In this document: positions 52,408 to 60,914 of the stretch, in pieces
How the letters are laid out: each line of letters begins with the position of its first letter
How positions within the stretch are numbered: position 1 is the first letter of the stretch
Source: Bin95 sp965220855
Lineage (GTDB): Bacteria > Pseudomonadota > Alphaproteobacteria > Bin95
DNA: 64,000 bases
NCBI GenBank assembly: GCA_965220855.1
Contig: CBDCQY010000001.1
Location: 2,604,001 to 2,668,000 of the forward strand
Direction: 5' to 3'
Notes under the pieces: model-generated
The model's database searches: none
The model's input: only the letters and a program-made list of their open reading frames with translations
What the model was told of the DNA's origin: nothing
Position numbers and translations under genes: made by a program

Positions 52408-54192
52408 ATGCATCCCTACCGCACCCATGACTGCGGCGCGCTTCGCCGCGCCGATATCGGCCGGACGGTCCGCCTCTCCGGCTGGGTCCACCGCAAGCGC
52501 GACCATGGCGGGCTGCTGTTCGTCGATCTGCGCGACCGCCACGGGCTGACGCAATGCGTGGTCGATTCGAGCCGCGCCGCGCCGTTCGCAACGCTGGACG
52601 CGGCCCGCAACGAGACCGTGCTGACCGTGACCGGCGAGTGCGTCGAGCGCGACGCCGAGACGGTGAACCCGGCGCTGCCGACCGGCGAGGTCGAGGTCGC
52701 CATCCGCGAGATCGCCGTGCTGGGCGCGGCCGAGCCGCTGCCGCTGCAGGTCAACAGCGAGGAGGATTACGGCGAGGAGGTGCGGCTCGCCTACCGCTTT
52801 CTCGATCTCCGCCGCGACAAGATGCAGCGCAATATCGCGCTGCGCTCGGATGTGATCGCCTCGATCCGCCGGCGGATGATCGAGCAAGGCTTCCGCGAGT
52901 TCCAGACCCCGATCCTGACCGCCGCCAGCCCCGAGGGCGCGCGCGACTTCCTGGTGCCCTCGCGCCTGCATCCGGGCAGCTTCTACGCCCTGCCGCAGGC
53001 CCCGCAGCAGTTCAAGCAGCTGCTGATGATCGCCGGCTTCGACCGCTATTTCCAGATCGCGCCCTGCTTCCGCGACGAGGATGCGCGCGCCGACCGTTCG
53101 CCCGGCGAGTTCTACCAGCTCGATTTCGAGATGGCTTTCGTGACGCAGGAGGATGTGTTCGCGGCCATCGAGCCGGTGCTCGCCGGCGTGTTCGAGGAGT
53201 TCGCGGCCGGGCGGGCCGTCACGCCGCCGCCCTTCCCCCGCATCGCCTTCGACGACGCCATGCTGAAATACGGCAACGACAAGCCGGACCTGCGCAATCC
53301 GATCGAGATCGCCGACGCGACGGAGGTCTTTGCCGGCTCCGGCTTCTCGATCTTCGAACGCACCATCGCCTCGGGCGGCGTCGTGCGCGCCATTCCGGCC
53401 CCCGGCGGCGGGGGACAGCCGCGCAGCTGGTTCGACCGCCTGCAGGACTGGGCGCGCGAGCGGGGCGCGGGCGGCCTCGCCTATGTCACGCTGGCCGAGG
53501 ACGGCGCGGCGCGCGGGCCGATCGCGCGCTTCCTCGACGAGGACCGCCTGGCGGCGCTCCGCCGGGCGACCGGCGCGGGGCCGGGCGACGCCGTGTTCTT
53601 CGCCGCCGACCGGGCGGACCGGGCGGCGGAACTGGCCGGCGCGGCGCGCGACAAGCTCGGCCGGGACCTCGAGCTGCTGGAGAAGGACGCCTTCCGCTTC
53701 TGCTGGATCGTCGATTTCCCGATGTATGAGCGGGACGCGAAGACCGGGCGGATCGGCTTCAGCCACAACCCCTTCTCGATGCCGCAGGGCGGGCTGGAGG
53801 CGCTGGAGACGCTGGACCCGCTGGCGGTCAAGGCGTTCCAGTACGACATCGTCTGCAATGGCGTCGAGTTGTCCTCCGGCGCGATCCGCAACCATCGCCC
53901 GGACATCATGTACAAGGCCTTCGAGATCGCCGGCTACGGGCCGGAGGTCGTGGAGCAACGCTTCGGCGGCATGCTGTCGGCGCTCCGGTTCGGCGCGCCG
54001 CCGCATGGCGGCTCGGCGCCGGGCATCGACCGCATCGTCATGCTGCTCGCCGACGAACCGAATATCCGCGAGGTGATCGCCTTCCCGATGAACCAGCAGG
54101 CCCAGGACCTGATGATGGGCGCGCCGGCCCCGGTGGAGGCCGAACGGCTGAAGGAGCTCGCCATCCGCCTCGACCCGCCGCGCAAGCGCTGA
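52408..54192 (+). CDS. aspS: Aspartyl-tRNA synthetase
   Basis: The 594-residue product has the OB-fold anticodon domain (GWVHRKRDHGGLLFVDLRDR), class II motifs (FQTPILTAASPEGARDFLVP, RYFQIAPCFRDEDARADRSP, GGSAPGIDRIVMLLADEPNI) and the bacterial insertion domain with FFAADRADRAAELAGA. It charges tRNA-Asp; in bacteria without AsnRS it also charges tRNA-Asn, which cannot be told here. The start at MHPYRTHDCG fits the family. Confidence 0.97.
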   Translation: MHPYRTHDCGALRRADIGRTVRLSGWVHRKRDHGGLLFVDLRDRHGLTQCVVDSSRAAPFATLDAARNETVLTVTGECVERDAETVNPALPTGEVEVAIREIAVLGAAEPLPLQVNSEEDYGEEVRLAYRFLDLRRDKMQRNIALRSDVIASIRRRMIEQGFREFQTPILTAASPEGARDFLVPSRLHPGSFYALPQAPQQFKQLLMIAGFDRYFQIAPCFRDEDARADRSPGEFYQLDFEMAFVTQEDVFAAIEPVLAGVFEEFAAGRAVTPPPFPRIAFDDAMLKYGNDKPDLRNPIEIADATEVFAGSGFSIFERTIASGGVVRAIPAPGGGGQPRSWFDRLQDWARERGAGGLAYVTLAEDGAARGPIARFLDEDRLAALRRATGAGPGDAVFFAADRADRAAELAGAARDKLGRDLELLEKDAFRFCWIVDFPMYERDAKTGRIGFSHNPFSMPQGGLEALETLDPLAVKAFQYDIVCNGVELSSGAIRNHRPDIMYKAFEIAGYGPEVVEQRFGGMLSALRFGAPPHGGSAPGIDRIVMLLADEPNIREVIAFPMNQQAQDLMMGAPAPVEAERLKELAIRLDPPRKR

Positions 54193-54269
54193 GCGCCCCC
54201 CGTGCATTCGTGAGCGAGGCGGGTTAGCCTTGCGGCGAAGAAGCATCGCGGCGGGGGAGAGCGATCCCG

Positions 54270-55154
54270 ATGAATCTCGGTTATGTCGGCCTCGGCAATA
54301 TGGGCGGGGCGCTGGCGCGGCGCCTGCTGCTGACCCGGAGCCTGCGGGTGCACGACCTGAAGCCGGAAGCGGTCCAGGCGCTCGCCGCCGAGGGCGCGCA
54401 GCCGGCGCAGAGCCTGGAGGCGCTGGGCCGGGCCTGCGAGGCCGTCATGCTCTGCCTGCCGACCTCGAACGAGGTGCGCGAGGCTATATTCGGCGAAGGC
54501 GGGCTGGCCGAGGGCATGGCGCCGGGCGGCCTGATCGTCGATCAGACCACCGGCGACCCGAACGCCACCCGCGCCATGGCGGCCGAGCTCGCCGAACGCG
54601 GCCTCGAGCTGATCGACGCGCCGGTCTCGGGCGGCCCGCACGGGGCCGCGGCCGGCACCATCGCCATCATGGTCGGCGGGACGGCGACGCAATTCGCGCA
54701 GATGCGCCCCGTGTTCGAGGCCATCAGCCCGAATGTCTTTCACTGCGGGGCCGTCGGCGCCGGCCATGCGATGAAGCTGGTGAACAATGTGATCTCCGCC
54801 AGCGTGCGCGCCGCCACCTTCGAGGCGATCGCCATGGGCGTGAAGAACGGCCTGAGCCTCGCCGCCTGCGCGGAGGTGCTGCACAAGGGCTCGGCGCGCA
54901 GCTACACGACCGAGTTCACCCTGCCGCGTCTGGCGGACGGCTCCGGCAAGTCCAATTTCGCGCTCGAACTCATGCTGAAGGATGTGCGGCTCGCGACCGA
55001 ACTCGGCAGCGAGAGCGGCGCGCCCATGTTCGTCGCCAATGTCGTGCGCAACCTCTTTCAGCAGGCGGTGAACGAGCATGGCGGCGGCGAGGATGTGAAC
55101 GCGCTGATCCACACCGTCGAGCGCAATGCCGGCGTCCGGGTGGTCGGCGGCTGA
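54270..55154 (+). CDS. Beta-hydroxyacid dehydrogenase (3-hydroxyisobutyrate dehydrogenase family)
   Basis: The 294-residue product has the Rossmann motif GYVGLGNMGGALARRL, the substrate-binding DAPVSGGPHGAAAGTI, and the helix with the catalytic Lys in GAGHAMKLVNNVISAS. It oxidises a beta-hydroxyacid with NAD(P). Substrate is open; valine breakdown and glyoxylate reduction are both possible. The NIPSNAP gene follows in 32 bases. Confidence 0.9.
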   Translation: MNLGYVGLGNMGGALARRLLLTRSLRVHDLKPEAVQALAAEGAQPAQSLEALGRACEAVMLCLPTSNEVREAIFGEGGLAEGMAPGGLIVDQTTGDPNATRAMAAELAERGLELIDAPVSGGPHGAAAGTIAIMVGGTATQFAQMRPVFEAISPNVFHCGAVGAGHAMKLVNNVISASVRAATFEAIAMGVKNGLSLAACAEVLHKGSARSYTTEFTLPRLADGSGKSNFALELMLKDVRLATELGSESGAPMFVANVVRNLFQQAVNEHGGGEDVNALIHTVERNAGVRVVGG

Positions 55155-55185
55155 CGGGAAAGACCGAAACGCGAGGAGGACCAAC

Positions 55186-55503
55186 ATGGCGCTCTACGAG
55201 TTGCGCACCTACACGCTCTATGTCGGCAAGCTCGGCGAGGCCACGCCGATCTATCGGGACTATGGCTGGCCGGCGCTGGAGCCGCACAAGGACAAGCTGG
55301 TCGGCTATTTCCTCTCGGACGCCGGCGCGCTCAACCAGATCGTGCATCTGTGGAAGTTCGACGACGACGCCGACCGCCGCCGCCACTGGGCGACGCTCTA
55401 CGCCGACAAGGCCTTCCAGACCTTCGCCGGCAAGATTCGCCCGCTCATCATGTCGCAGCAGAACCAGCTGCTGCTCGCCGCCCCCTGGGGCCCGCATCCC
55501 TGA
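55186..55503 (+). CDS. NIPSNAP family protein
   Basis: The 105-residue product starts MALYELRTYTLYVGKLGEAT and has the NIPSNAP dimeric alpha/beta-barrel features (LVGYFLSDAGALNQIVHLWK, DDADRRRHWATLYADKAFQT). The family's role is not known. A GAGGAGG site is before the ATG. It is co-directional with the dehydrogenase upstream and a small frame downstream. Confidence 0.9.
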   Translation: MALYELRTYTLYVGKLGEATPIYRDYGWPALEPHKDKLVGYFLSDAGALNQIVHLWKFDDDADRRRHWATLYADKAFQTFAGKIRPLIMSQQNQLLLAAPWGPHP

Positions 55504-55504
55504 T

Positions 55505-55633
55505 ATGGCCGCCCGTCACCCTCTGACGCGCCCGGAGATGGAAGCCCTGCTCGCCAGGTTCCGGGCGGACCTCACCCTGGTCATCGTGGCGGTCGGGGTC
55601 GCGGTGATCGCGGCGCTGACGCTTATTCCCTGA
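55505..55633 (+). CDS. Small single-helix membrane protein
   Basis: A 42-codon frame starts two bases after the NIPSNAP stop: MAARHPLTRPEMEALLARF, a short link, then a hydrophobic helix (about residues 23-41, LTLVIVAVGVAVIAALTLI). This looks like a tail-anchored or one-pass small membrane protein. No strong ribosome site is seen; coupling to the NIPSNAP gene is possible. Confidence 0.4.
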   Translation: MAARHPLTRPEMEALLARFRADLTLVIVAVGVAVIAALTLIP

Positions 55634-55871
55634 GCGGCCCCGCCGTTCCGCCGGAATTGCGCCGGTCTCGACCGCGTTCATCGCGATAACGCCGCGTTTC
55701 CTCAACCGCCAGCCTCGTGGCGTCTTCCGCGTCCAGGCCTGCATTGGCTCGCGCTCCGGCGAGCGCCTGCCTCCAGGCGTCGTCGGTTGGCGTGACGGTC
55801 AAGCGGATCACCGATCGATTCCCTTCCGCAGCTCTCCAGCCACACGGCCCGCGAAGACGTAGCCGGCTCAC
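55623..55871 (-). CDS. Possible small protein downstream of hemB
   Basis: A frame of 82 codons starts with GTG overlapping the hemB stop as GTGA. Its second half (DDAWRQALAGARANAGLDAE, ATRLAVEETRRYRDERGRDR) looks like amphipathic helices, while the first 20 residues are not informative; a later GTG (VIRLTVTPTDD) could be the true start. There is no known domain. The gap between NIPSNAP and hemB otherwise holds no other gene on this strand. Confidence 0.4.
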   Translation of the reverse strand: MSRLRLRGPCGWRAAEGNRSVIRLTVTPTDDAWRQALAGARANAGLDAEDATRLAVEETRRYRDERGRDRRNSGGTAGPLRE

Positions 55872-56914
55872 GCTTCCGCCAGCAGCTGGCAGGCCTCCAT
55901 GGCGGCGTAGGTCAGGATGGCGTCGGCGCCGGCGCGTTTGAAAGCGGTGAGCGTCTCCAGCAGCACGCGGTCATAGTCCAGCCAGCCGCGTTCGGCCGCC
56001 GCCTTCAGCATGGCGTATTCGCCGGAGACGCAATAGGCCACGGTCGGCGCGCCGAAGCGCTCCTTCACGCGCCGGACGATGTCCAGATAGGGCAGGCCCG
56101 GCTTGACCATCACCATGTCTGCGCCCTCGGCAAGGTCGGCGGCGATCTCGCGCAGCGCCTCCTCGCTGTTGGCGGGGTCCATCTGATAGGTCTTCTTGTC
56201 GGCCAGCCCGAGCGCGCCGGCGGAGCCGACCGCATCGCGGAAGGGGCCGTAGAAGGCCGAGGCGTATTTGGCCGAATAGGCGAGGATCGAGGCTTCCTCA
56301 TGGCCGGCCGCGTCCAGCGTGTCGCGGATCGCGCCGACGCGCCCGTCCATCATGTCCGAGGGCGCGATCACATCGCAGCCAGCCTCGACCTGCACCCGCG
56401 CCTGCTCGCAGAGCACATGCACGGTCTCGTCGTTCAGGATGCGCCCGTTGCGCACGATGCCGTCCTGGCCGTGGCTGGTGAAGGGGTCCAGCGCCACGTC
56501 GCAGACCACGCCGAGCTCCGGCAGGGCCGCCTTCACGGCGCGGATCGCCCGGCAGACGATATTGTCGGGATCGAGCGCGTGCTCGCCGTCGGGCGTCTTC
56601 AGCCCCGGCGCGACATGGGGGAAGAGCGCCACGGCCGGAATGCCGGCCGCCGCCGCCTCGCGCGCGCGTTCCACCAGCAGGTCGCAGGACCAGCGGCTGA
56701 CGCCCGGCATGGAGGGCACCGGCTCCGCCACGCCCTCGCCGTCGGTTACGAACAGCGGCCAGATGAAATCCTGCGGCCCCAGCCGGTGCTCGGCCACCAG
56801 GGCGCGCGTCCAGGCGGCGCGCCGGTTGCGCCGCGCCCGCACCCGCGGCCACGCCCCCAGCGGGCGCGCCGGGGCGGCGTAACGCGGCAGATCCGTTTCG
56901 CGATCTCTCGGCAT
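55868..56914 (-). CDS. hemB: Delta-aminolevulinic acid dehydratase (porphobilinogen synthase)
   Basis: The 348-residue TIM-barrel product has GLGPQDFIW-type sequence (HRLGPQDFIWPLFV), the CDVALDPFTSHGQDG metal loop, SILAYSAKYASAFYGPFRDA (Schiff-base Lys) and MVMVKPGLPYLDIV (second active Lys). The metal loop lacks the three Zn cysteines, so the Mg-type is likely. It joins two 5-aminolevulinates in haem synthesis. The start at MPRDRETDLPRY (56914) gives the family's length. Confidence 0.96.
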   Translation of the reverse strand: MPRDRETDLPRYAAPARPLGAWPRVRARRNRRAAWTRALVAEHRLGPQDFIWPLFVTDGEGVAEPVPSMPGVSRWSCDLLVERAREAAAAGIPAVALFPHVAPGLKTPDGEHALDPDNIVCRAIRAVKAALPELGVVCDVALDPFTSHGQDGIVRNGRILNDETVHVLCEQARVQVEAGCDVIAPSDMMDGRVGAIRDTLDAAGHEEASILAYSAKYASAFYGPFRDAVGSAGALGLADKKTYQMDPANSEEALREIAADLAEGADMVMVKPGLPYLDIVRRVKERFGAPTVAYCVSGEYAMLKAAAERGWLDYDRVLLETLTAFKRAGADAILTYAAMEACQLLAEA

Positions 56915-57005
56915 CGTCCTCGCATCCCGTCGGCCGGATAGTGCGCCATACCCGCCGCAGCCCGTCAACACCGGCCGGCCCGAAGGTTGACAGTCGCCGC
57001 CCGGC

Positions 57006-58430
57006 ATGGAAAGCATGGCGTCCATGGACATGGACACGCTCTATTACGGCGATTGCCTGGACTGGATGACGCAATGGCCCGACCGGTCGGTCGATCTCGT
57101 TTATCTCGACCCGCCGTTCAACTCCAATATGGACTATAATATTCTGTTCGACAAGGCGGACCCCGGCGGGCAGGCGCAATATCGCGCGTTCGAGGACACC
57201 TGGAACTGGGACGCCGCCGCCGCCGAACGCTACGCTCGCATCGAAGGCGGGCTGGCGCGCGCCTCGCGCGGCGCGATCGCCGGGCTGTTCGCCATTCTGG
57301 GGCCGTCCGGCATGATGGCCTATCTGACCTATATGGCCGAGCGGCTGGAGCAGATCGGACGCCTGCTGACGCCCGCCGGCTCCGTCTATCTGCATTGCGA
57401 CCCCACCGCCGGGCATTATCTCAAGGTATTGATGGACGGTATTTTCGGCGCGCAGAACTTTCGCAACGAGATCGTCTGGCGGATCGGCTGGGTTTCCGGA
57501 TACAAGACGCAGAAACAGGGCTGGATACGCAATCACGACACCATCCTCTATTATCTGAACGGTGACGCGGCGCGGCGCAAATTCAACAAGGAGTATATCC
57601 CCTATCCTCCCGACTATGTAAGACGGGACGGCAAGCGGCCGACCGGGAAGGGGATTCCTGTCGAGGACACCTGGAACTGCTCCAACGCGGACATTCTCGA
57701 CTCGATCATGATCAAGAGTTTTTCCTCCGAGAAGCTCGGATATCCGACGCAGAAACCGCGCGCGCTTCTGGAGCGCATCGTCAAGGCTTCCAGCAATGAA
57801 GGAGATGTGATTCTCGATCCCTTCTGCGGTTGCGGCACGACCATCGACGCCGTGCGCCGCGTCGGGCAGCGGCATTGGGTCGGGATCGACATCTCCGCCT
57901 TCGCCATCGACCTGATCCGCCAACAGCGCCTCAAGGATGCGACAATTCCGGTCAAGGGCATTCCCTTCGACCTGGCGGCGGCGCAGAGGCTGGCGCGCGA
58001 GCGGCCGTTCGATTTCGAGACCTGGGCGGTAACCCGGCTGCCCGGCTTCCTGCCCAACACGCGCCAGCGGGGCGATGGCGGCGTCGATGGGCGCGGCGTC
58101 ATCGCCATGCAGCCGGACAATCACGCCTCCACGATCGCGCTGGCGCAGGTGAAGGGCGGCCGGTTCGCGCTGGAGCAGTTTCGCGCCTTCAGGAGCGCTA
58201 TCGAGCGGGACAAGGCGGCGCTCGGCGTGTTCATCACGCTGGAGCGCGTCTCCTCGCCATCGGCCAGACGGGAAGCGGCCGCCATGGGCGAAATCGCGAT
58301 CCAGGCCAATCGCTTTCCAAGACTGCAGCTCTGGTCGGTTGCGGAATATTTCGAGGGAAAGCTGCCGCAACTGCCGATCATGAAGAATCCCTATACCGGC
58401 AAGACGCTGGCGCAGGGGGAGCTGCTGTGA
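57006..58430 (+). CDS. DNA methyltransferase fused to a PD-(D/E)xK nuclease-like domain
   Basis: The product of about 474 residues has the catalytic DPPF motif near the N-terminus (YLDPPFNSNMDYN, residues 34-46) and the S-adenosylmethionine motif later (LDPFCGCGTTIDAVRR, about 269-284), the order of beta-class N6-adenine/N4-cytosine methyltransferases. The last 120 residues have FDFETWAVTRLPGF, DGGVDGRG (Asp about 361) and IALAQVKGG (Gln-x-Lys about 381), which fit an Mrr-like PD-(D/E)xK nuclease. No separate nuclease or specificity gene is next to it. It may be a one-protein restriction-modification enzyme. Several ATGs near the start are possible. Confidence 0.8.
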   Translation: MESMASMDMDTLYYGDCLDWMTQWPDRSVDLVYLDPPFNSNMDYNILFDKADPGGQAQYRAFEDTWNWDAAAAERYARIEGGLARASRGAIAGLFAILGPSGMMAYLTYMAERLEQIGRLLTPAGSVYLHCDPTAGHYLKVLMDGIFGAQNFRNEIVWRIGWVSGYKTQKQGWIRNHDTILYYLNGDAARRKFNKEYIPYPPDYVRRDGKRPTGKGIPVEDTWNCSNADILDSIMIKSFSSEKLGYPTQKPRALLERIVKASSNEGDVILDPFCGCGTTIDAVRRVGQRHWVGIDISAFAIDLIRQQRLKDATIPVKGIPFDLAAAQRLARERPFDFETWAVTRLPGFLPNTRQRGDGGVDGRGVIAMQPDNHASTIALAQVKGGRFALEQFRAFRSAIERDKAALGVFITLERVSSPSARREAAAMGEIAIQANRFPRLQLWSVAEYFEGKLPQLPIMKNPYTGKTLAQGELL

Positions 58431-58467
58431 GCCGAAGGCGAAGCGACGAAACGGGGGAGACGCTTCC

Positions 58468-59067
58468 ATGACGGGCCTTCAGACCATTCCGGCGCGCGCC
58501 GGCAAGGCGGCTTTTGCCGCGCGCGGGCAGAGGGTCCGCGTCGTCAACACGCATGGCGCGCAGGTGGTGGACACCTGGGCGTTCGCGCGCCATGACATGC
58601 GCGAGTTCATGTCGATGGAGCACACCCGCGCCACGCTGACGAAGCTGGTTCCGGCGGTGGGCGACGCGCTCTACAGCAATCGCCGCCGCCCGATCCTGAC
58701 CCTGCTTGAGGACACGTCTCCCGGCGCGCACGACACGCTGATGGCGGCCTGCGACAATTACCGCTACGGCCTCTTGGGCTGCACGGAATATCACGACAAT
58801 TGCACCGACAATCTGGGCGCCGCCCTTCATGCGCTCGGCCTCCAGCCGCCGGAGACGCCCTCGCCGCTCAACCTCTTCATGAACATCCCCTGGCGCGCCG
58901 ATGGCGGCCTCTCCTTCGACCCGCCGCTGACCGAACCCGGCGACCATGTGCTGTTCGAGGCCCATCTGGACGTCGTCATGGTCTTCTCCGCCTGCCCGCA
59001 AGACATCCTCCCCATCAACGGCGAGGCGCGGGAACCGACTGAAGCGCATTTCGAGATACTGGACTGA
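58468..59067 (+). CDS. DUF1989 (urea carboxylase-associated) family protein
   Basis: The 199-residue product has VRVVNTHGAQVVDTWAFARHD, EFMSMEHTRATLTKL, GCTEYHDNCTDNLGAALHALG and the C-terminal DVVMVFSACPQDILPING. These match DUF1989 proteins, which often lie with urea carboxylase and guanidine genes and may bind metals through Cys and His. No urea carboxylase gene is in the window. The ATG is followed by MTGLQTIPAR; GGGGGAG precedes it. Confidence 0.87.
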   Translation: MTGLQTIPARAGKAAFAARGQRVRVVNTHGAQVVDTWAFARHDMREFMSMEHTRATLTKLVPAVGDALYSNRRRPILTLLEDTSPGAHDTLMAACDNYRYGLLGCTEYHDNCTDNLGAALHALGLQPPETPSPLNLFMNIPWRADGGLSFDPPLTEPGDHVLFEAHLDVVMVFSACPQDILPINGEAREPTEAHFEILD

Positions 59068-59089
59068 ACGTTACGGAGGACCGCGCGAT

Positions 59090-59149
59090 ATGCACGAACA
59101 AAAATGTCCCGCCTGCATGACAAATGCTGCACCCGGCATTGAATTCTAG
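59090..59149 (+). pseudogene. Truncated start of a CPAC-motif small protein
   Basis: A strong GGAGGA site leads to ATG and the 19 residues MHEQKCPACMTNAAPGIEF, then TAG. The first part resembles small proteins with a CPACLTTAA motif followed by a membrane helix, which is absent here. The sequence changes to AT-rich DNA where the frame ends, so this is probably the stub of a gene cut at a recombination or insertion junction. The likeness to that small-protein family is from memory. Confidence 0.4.
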
Positions 59150-59619
59150 CGCCGGCAGGCGGCCGCATTCACCCGGAGATATTGGTCAATGAACTGATCT
59201 AAGTGCCGAGATACCGACGATATAACATAGGTTGTATCTCTCCTATGCGTGCCAGTACCACCGGCATACCAAGTAATTGCGAGACCGAATCTCTGCGATG
59301 CTGGATCGAATAACGATTTTAAGTAATCGACTCTAATATTAAATGCTGGCCCGACGACATTTACGTTTATATACAGATGAGAGGCAACGTTGGAATTATA
59401 GATGCGGGCCGCACGCAATCGGCTGCGCACAGCTGTCTCTATATTCTCCCTTGTTAATCCGATTTCGTCGGCGTCCTCACGTAAGTCCTGCACAACCAGC
59501 CTCATAGGCTCACAATCGTTCCATAACTGAAACCTATCGCGACCAGTGACCTCTTCCGTCCATGCCGGCATAGAGAGAAGAAACAGGGCTGCGAGAAGGG
59601 CGGGGAGCGGGCGGGGCAT
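59146..59619 (-). CDS. Secreted protein of unknown function, AT-rich mature part
   Basis: The 157-residue product has a signal peptide (MPRPLPALLAALFLLSMPAW) and a mature domain with WNDCEPMRLVVQDLREDADE, IGLTRENIETAVRSRLRAAR, LYINVNVVGPAFNIRVDYL and ISSVSRHLDQFIDQYLRVNA. I know it as a hypothetical periplasmic type found in several alphaproteobacteria but without a role. The signal region is GC-rich like the genome, but the mature part is AT-rich (many ATA, AAT and TTA codons), which suggests transfer or gene mixing. Confidence 0.75.
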   Translation of the reverse strand: MPRPLPALLAALFLLSMPAWTEEVTGRDRFQLWNDCEPMRLVVQDLREDADEIGLTRENIETAVRSRLRAARIYNSNVASHLYINVNVVGPAFNIRVDYLKSLFDPASQRFGLAITWYAGGTGTHRRDTTYVISSVSRHLDQFIDQYLRVNAAACRR

Positions 59620-59665
59620 GGCGGGCTGGCTCTCGGCGGTGGGGCGTCTTGACGCTATCGGGCGC

Positions 59666-60850
59666 TCAGTCCAGTTGCAACGCCAGCGCCTTCAGATAGG
59701 CCGACTCGGGCAGCATGGGGTGGACGGGGTGGTCGGGGGCGGCGGCGGCGGTGCGCAGGATGCGGCCCCGGCGGCCCGCTTGCGCGAGGCCGCGCGCAAC
59801 CTCGGCGGCGAAGGCTTCCGGCGTCACGTTGTGCGAGCAGGAGGCCGCCAGCAGGAAGCCGCCCGGCGCCACCAGGCCGGCGGCGAGGCGGGCGAGCTTG
59901 CGGTAGCCGCGCAGGCCCGCGCCCAAATCGCGGCGCGAGCGCACGAAGGCCGGCGGGTCGGCGATCACCAGATCGAAGCGCTGCGAACCCGCCGCCGCCT
60001 CCAGAAAGGCGAAGACCTCGGCGCGCTCGGCCTTGACCTGCCCCGCAACGCCGTTCAGCCCGGCCGCGCGCTCCGCCAGCGCCAGCGCCGGCTGCGAGCG
60101 GTCCACCAGCAGCGCCTCGCTGGCCCCCGCCAGCACGGCTTGCAGGCCGAAGCCGCCGAGATAGGCGTAGAGGTCCAGCACGCGCCCGCCCTCCGCCAGC
60201 CCGGCGGCGAAGGCGCGGTTGCGGCGCTGGTCGTAGAACCAGCCGGTCTTCTGCCCGCCCAGCGGATCGCAGAGGAAGCGCGCGCCGTTCTCCAGCAGAT
60301 CGACCGGCCCCGAAAGCGCGCCGAACACCACCCGGTTCTCGCTCTCCAGCCCCTCCAGGCCGCGCTGCGCGCCGTCATTGCGAAAAACGAGCGCCGCCGG
60401 TTGCAGCACCTCGCGAATCGCCTCCACCAGCGGCGCCTCCAGCCGCGCCATGCCGGCGGAATTGAGCTGCGCCACCGCGAGCTCGCCGAAGAGATCGACG
60501 ATCAGCCCCGGCAGCCCGTCCGCCTCGGCATGGACCAGCCGGCACCAGGGCGCGAGGCCGAGCCGCTGGCGGAGCGCGAGCGCCGCGCGAAGCTTCGCCG
60601 CGATCCAGGGCGCGTCGATCTCGCACTCCGCCCGGCGGTCGAGCCCGCGCGCCGCCGCGAGCGCGCGGGGGTTGAACATGGCGACGCCGAGCGCCTCGCC
60701 GGCCGCGCTCTCCAGTTGCACGAGCGCGCCCGGCGCGAGCGCGCGCAGCGCCGGCGTCATGTCGATCTCATTGGCGTAGGCCCAGGGATGCCCCGCCCGG
60801 AAGCGCTTGTGCCGACCGGGCAGGAGCCGGACGACGGGTCGCGGTTCCAT
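59666..60850 (-). CDS. Class I SAM-dependent rRNA methyltransferase (RlmI-like)
   Basis: The 394-residue product has an N-terminal PUA-like domain (VRLLPGRHKRFRAGHPWAYA, residues 6-25), a linking EEHAD-like domain, and a class I methylase domain with FYDQRRNRAFAAGL, VLDLYAYLGGFGLQAVLAGA and IADPPAFVRSRRDLGAGLRG, as in RlmI (which methylates C1962 of 23S rRNA at C5). The assignment to RlmI itself is by likeness. The start at MEPRPVVRLL fits the PUA domain. Confidence 0.9.
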   Translation of the reverse strand: MEPRPVVRLLPGRHKRFRAGHPWAYANEIDMTPALRALAPGALVQLESAAGEALGVAMFNPRALAAARGLDRRAECEIDAPWIAAKLRAALALRQRLGLAPWCRLVHAEADGLPGLIVDLFGELAVAQLNSAGMARLEAPLVEAIREVLQPAALVFRNDGAQRGLEGLESENRVVFGALSGPVDLLENGARFLCDPLGGQKTGWFYDQRRNRAFAAGLAEGGRVLDLYAYLGGFGLQAVLAGASEALLVDRSQPALALAERAAGLNGVAGQVKAERAEVFAFLEAAAGSQRFDLVIADPPAFVRSRRDLGAGLRGYRKLARLAAGLVAPGGFLLAASCSHNVTPEAFAAEVARGLAQAGRRGRILRTAAAAPDHPVHPMLPESAYLKALALQLD

Positions 60851-60914
60851 GGCCGCCAGAGTCCCATATCGCCGCTTGTCCGGCCAGCGGCTTTGCGGGC
60901 ATGGTGCGCGCGCC

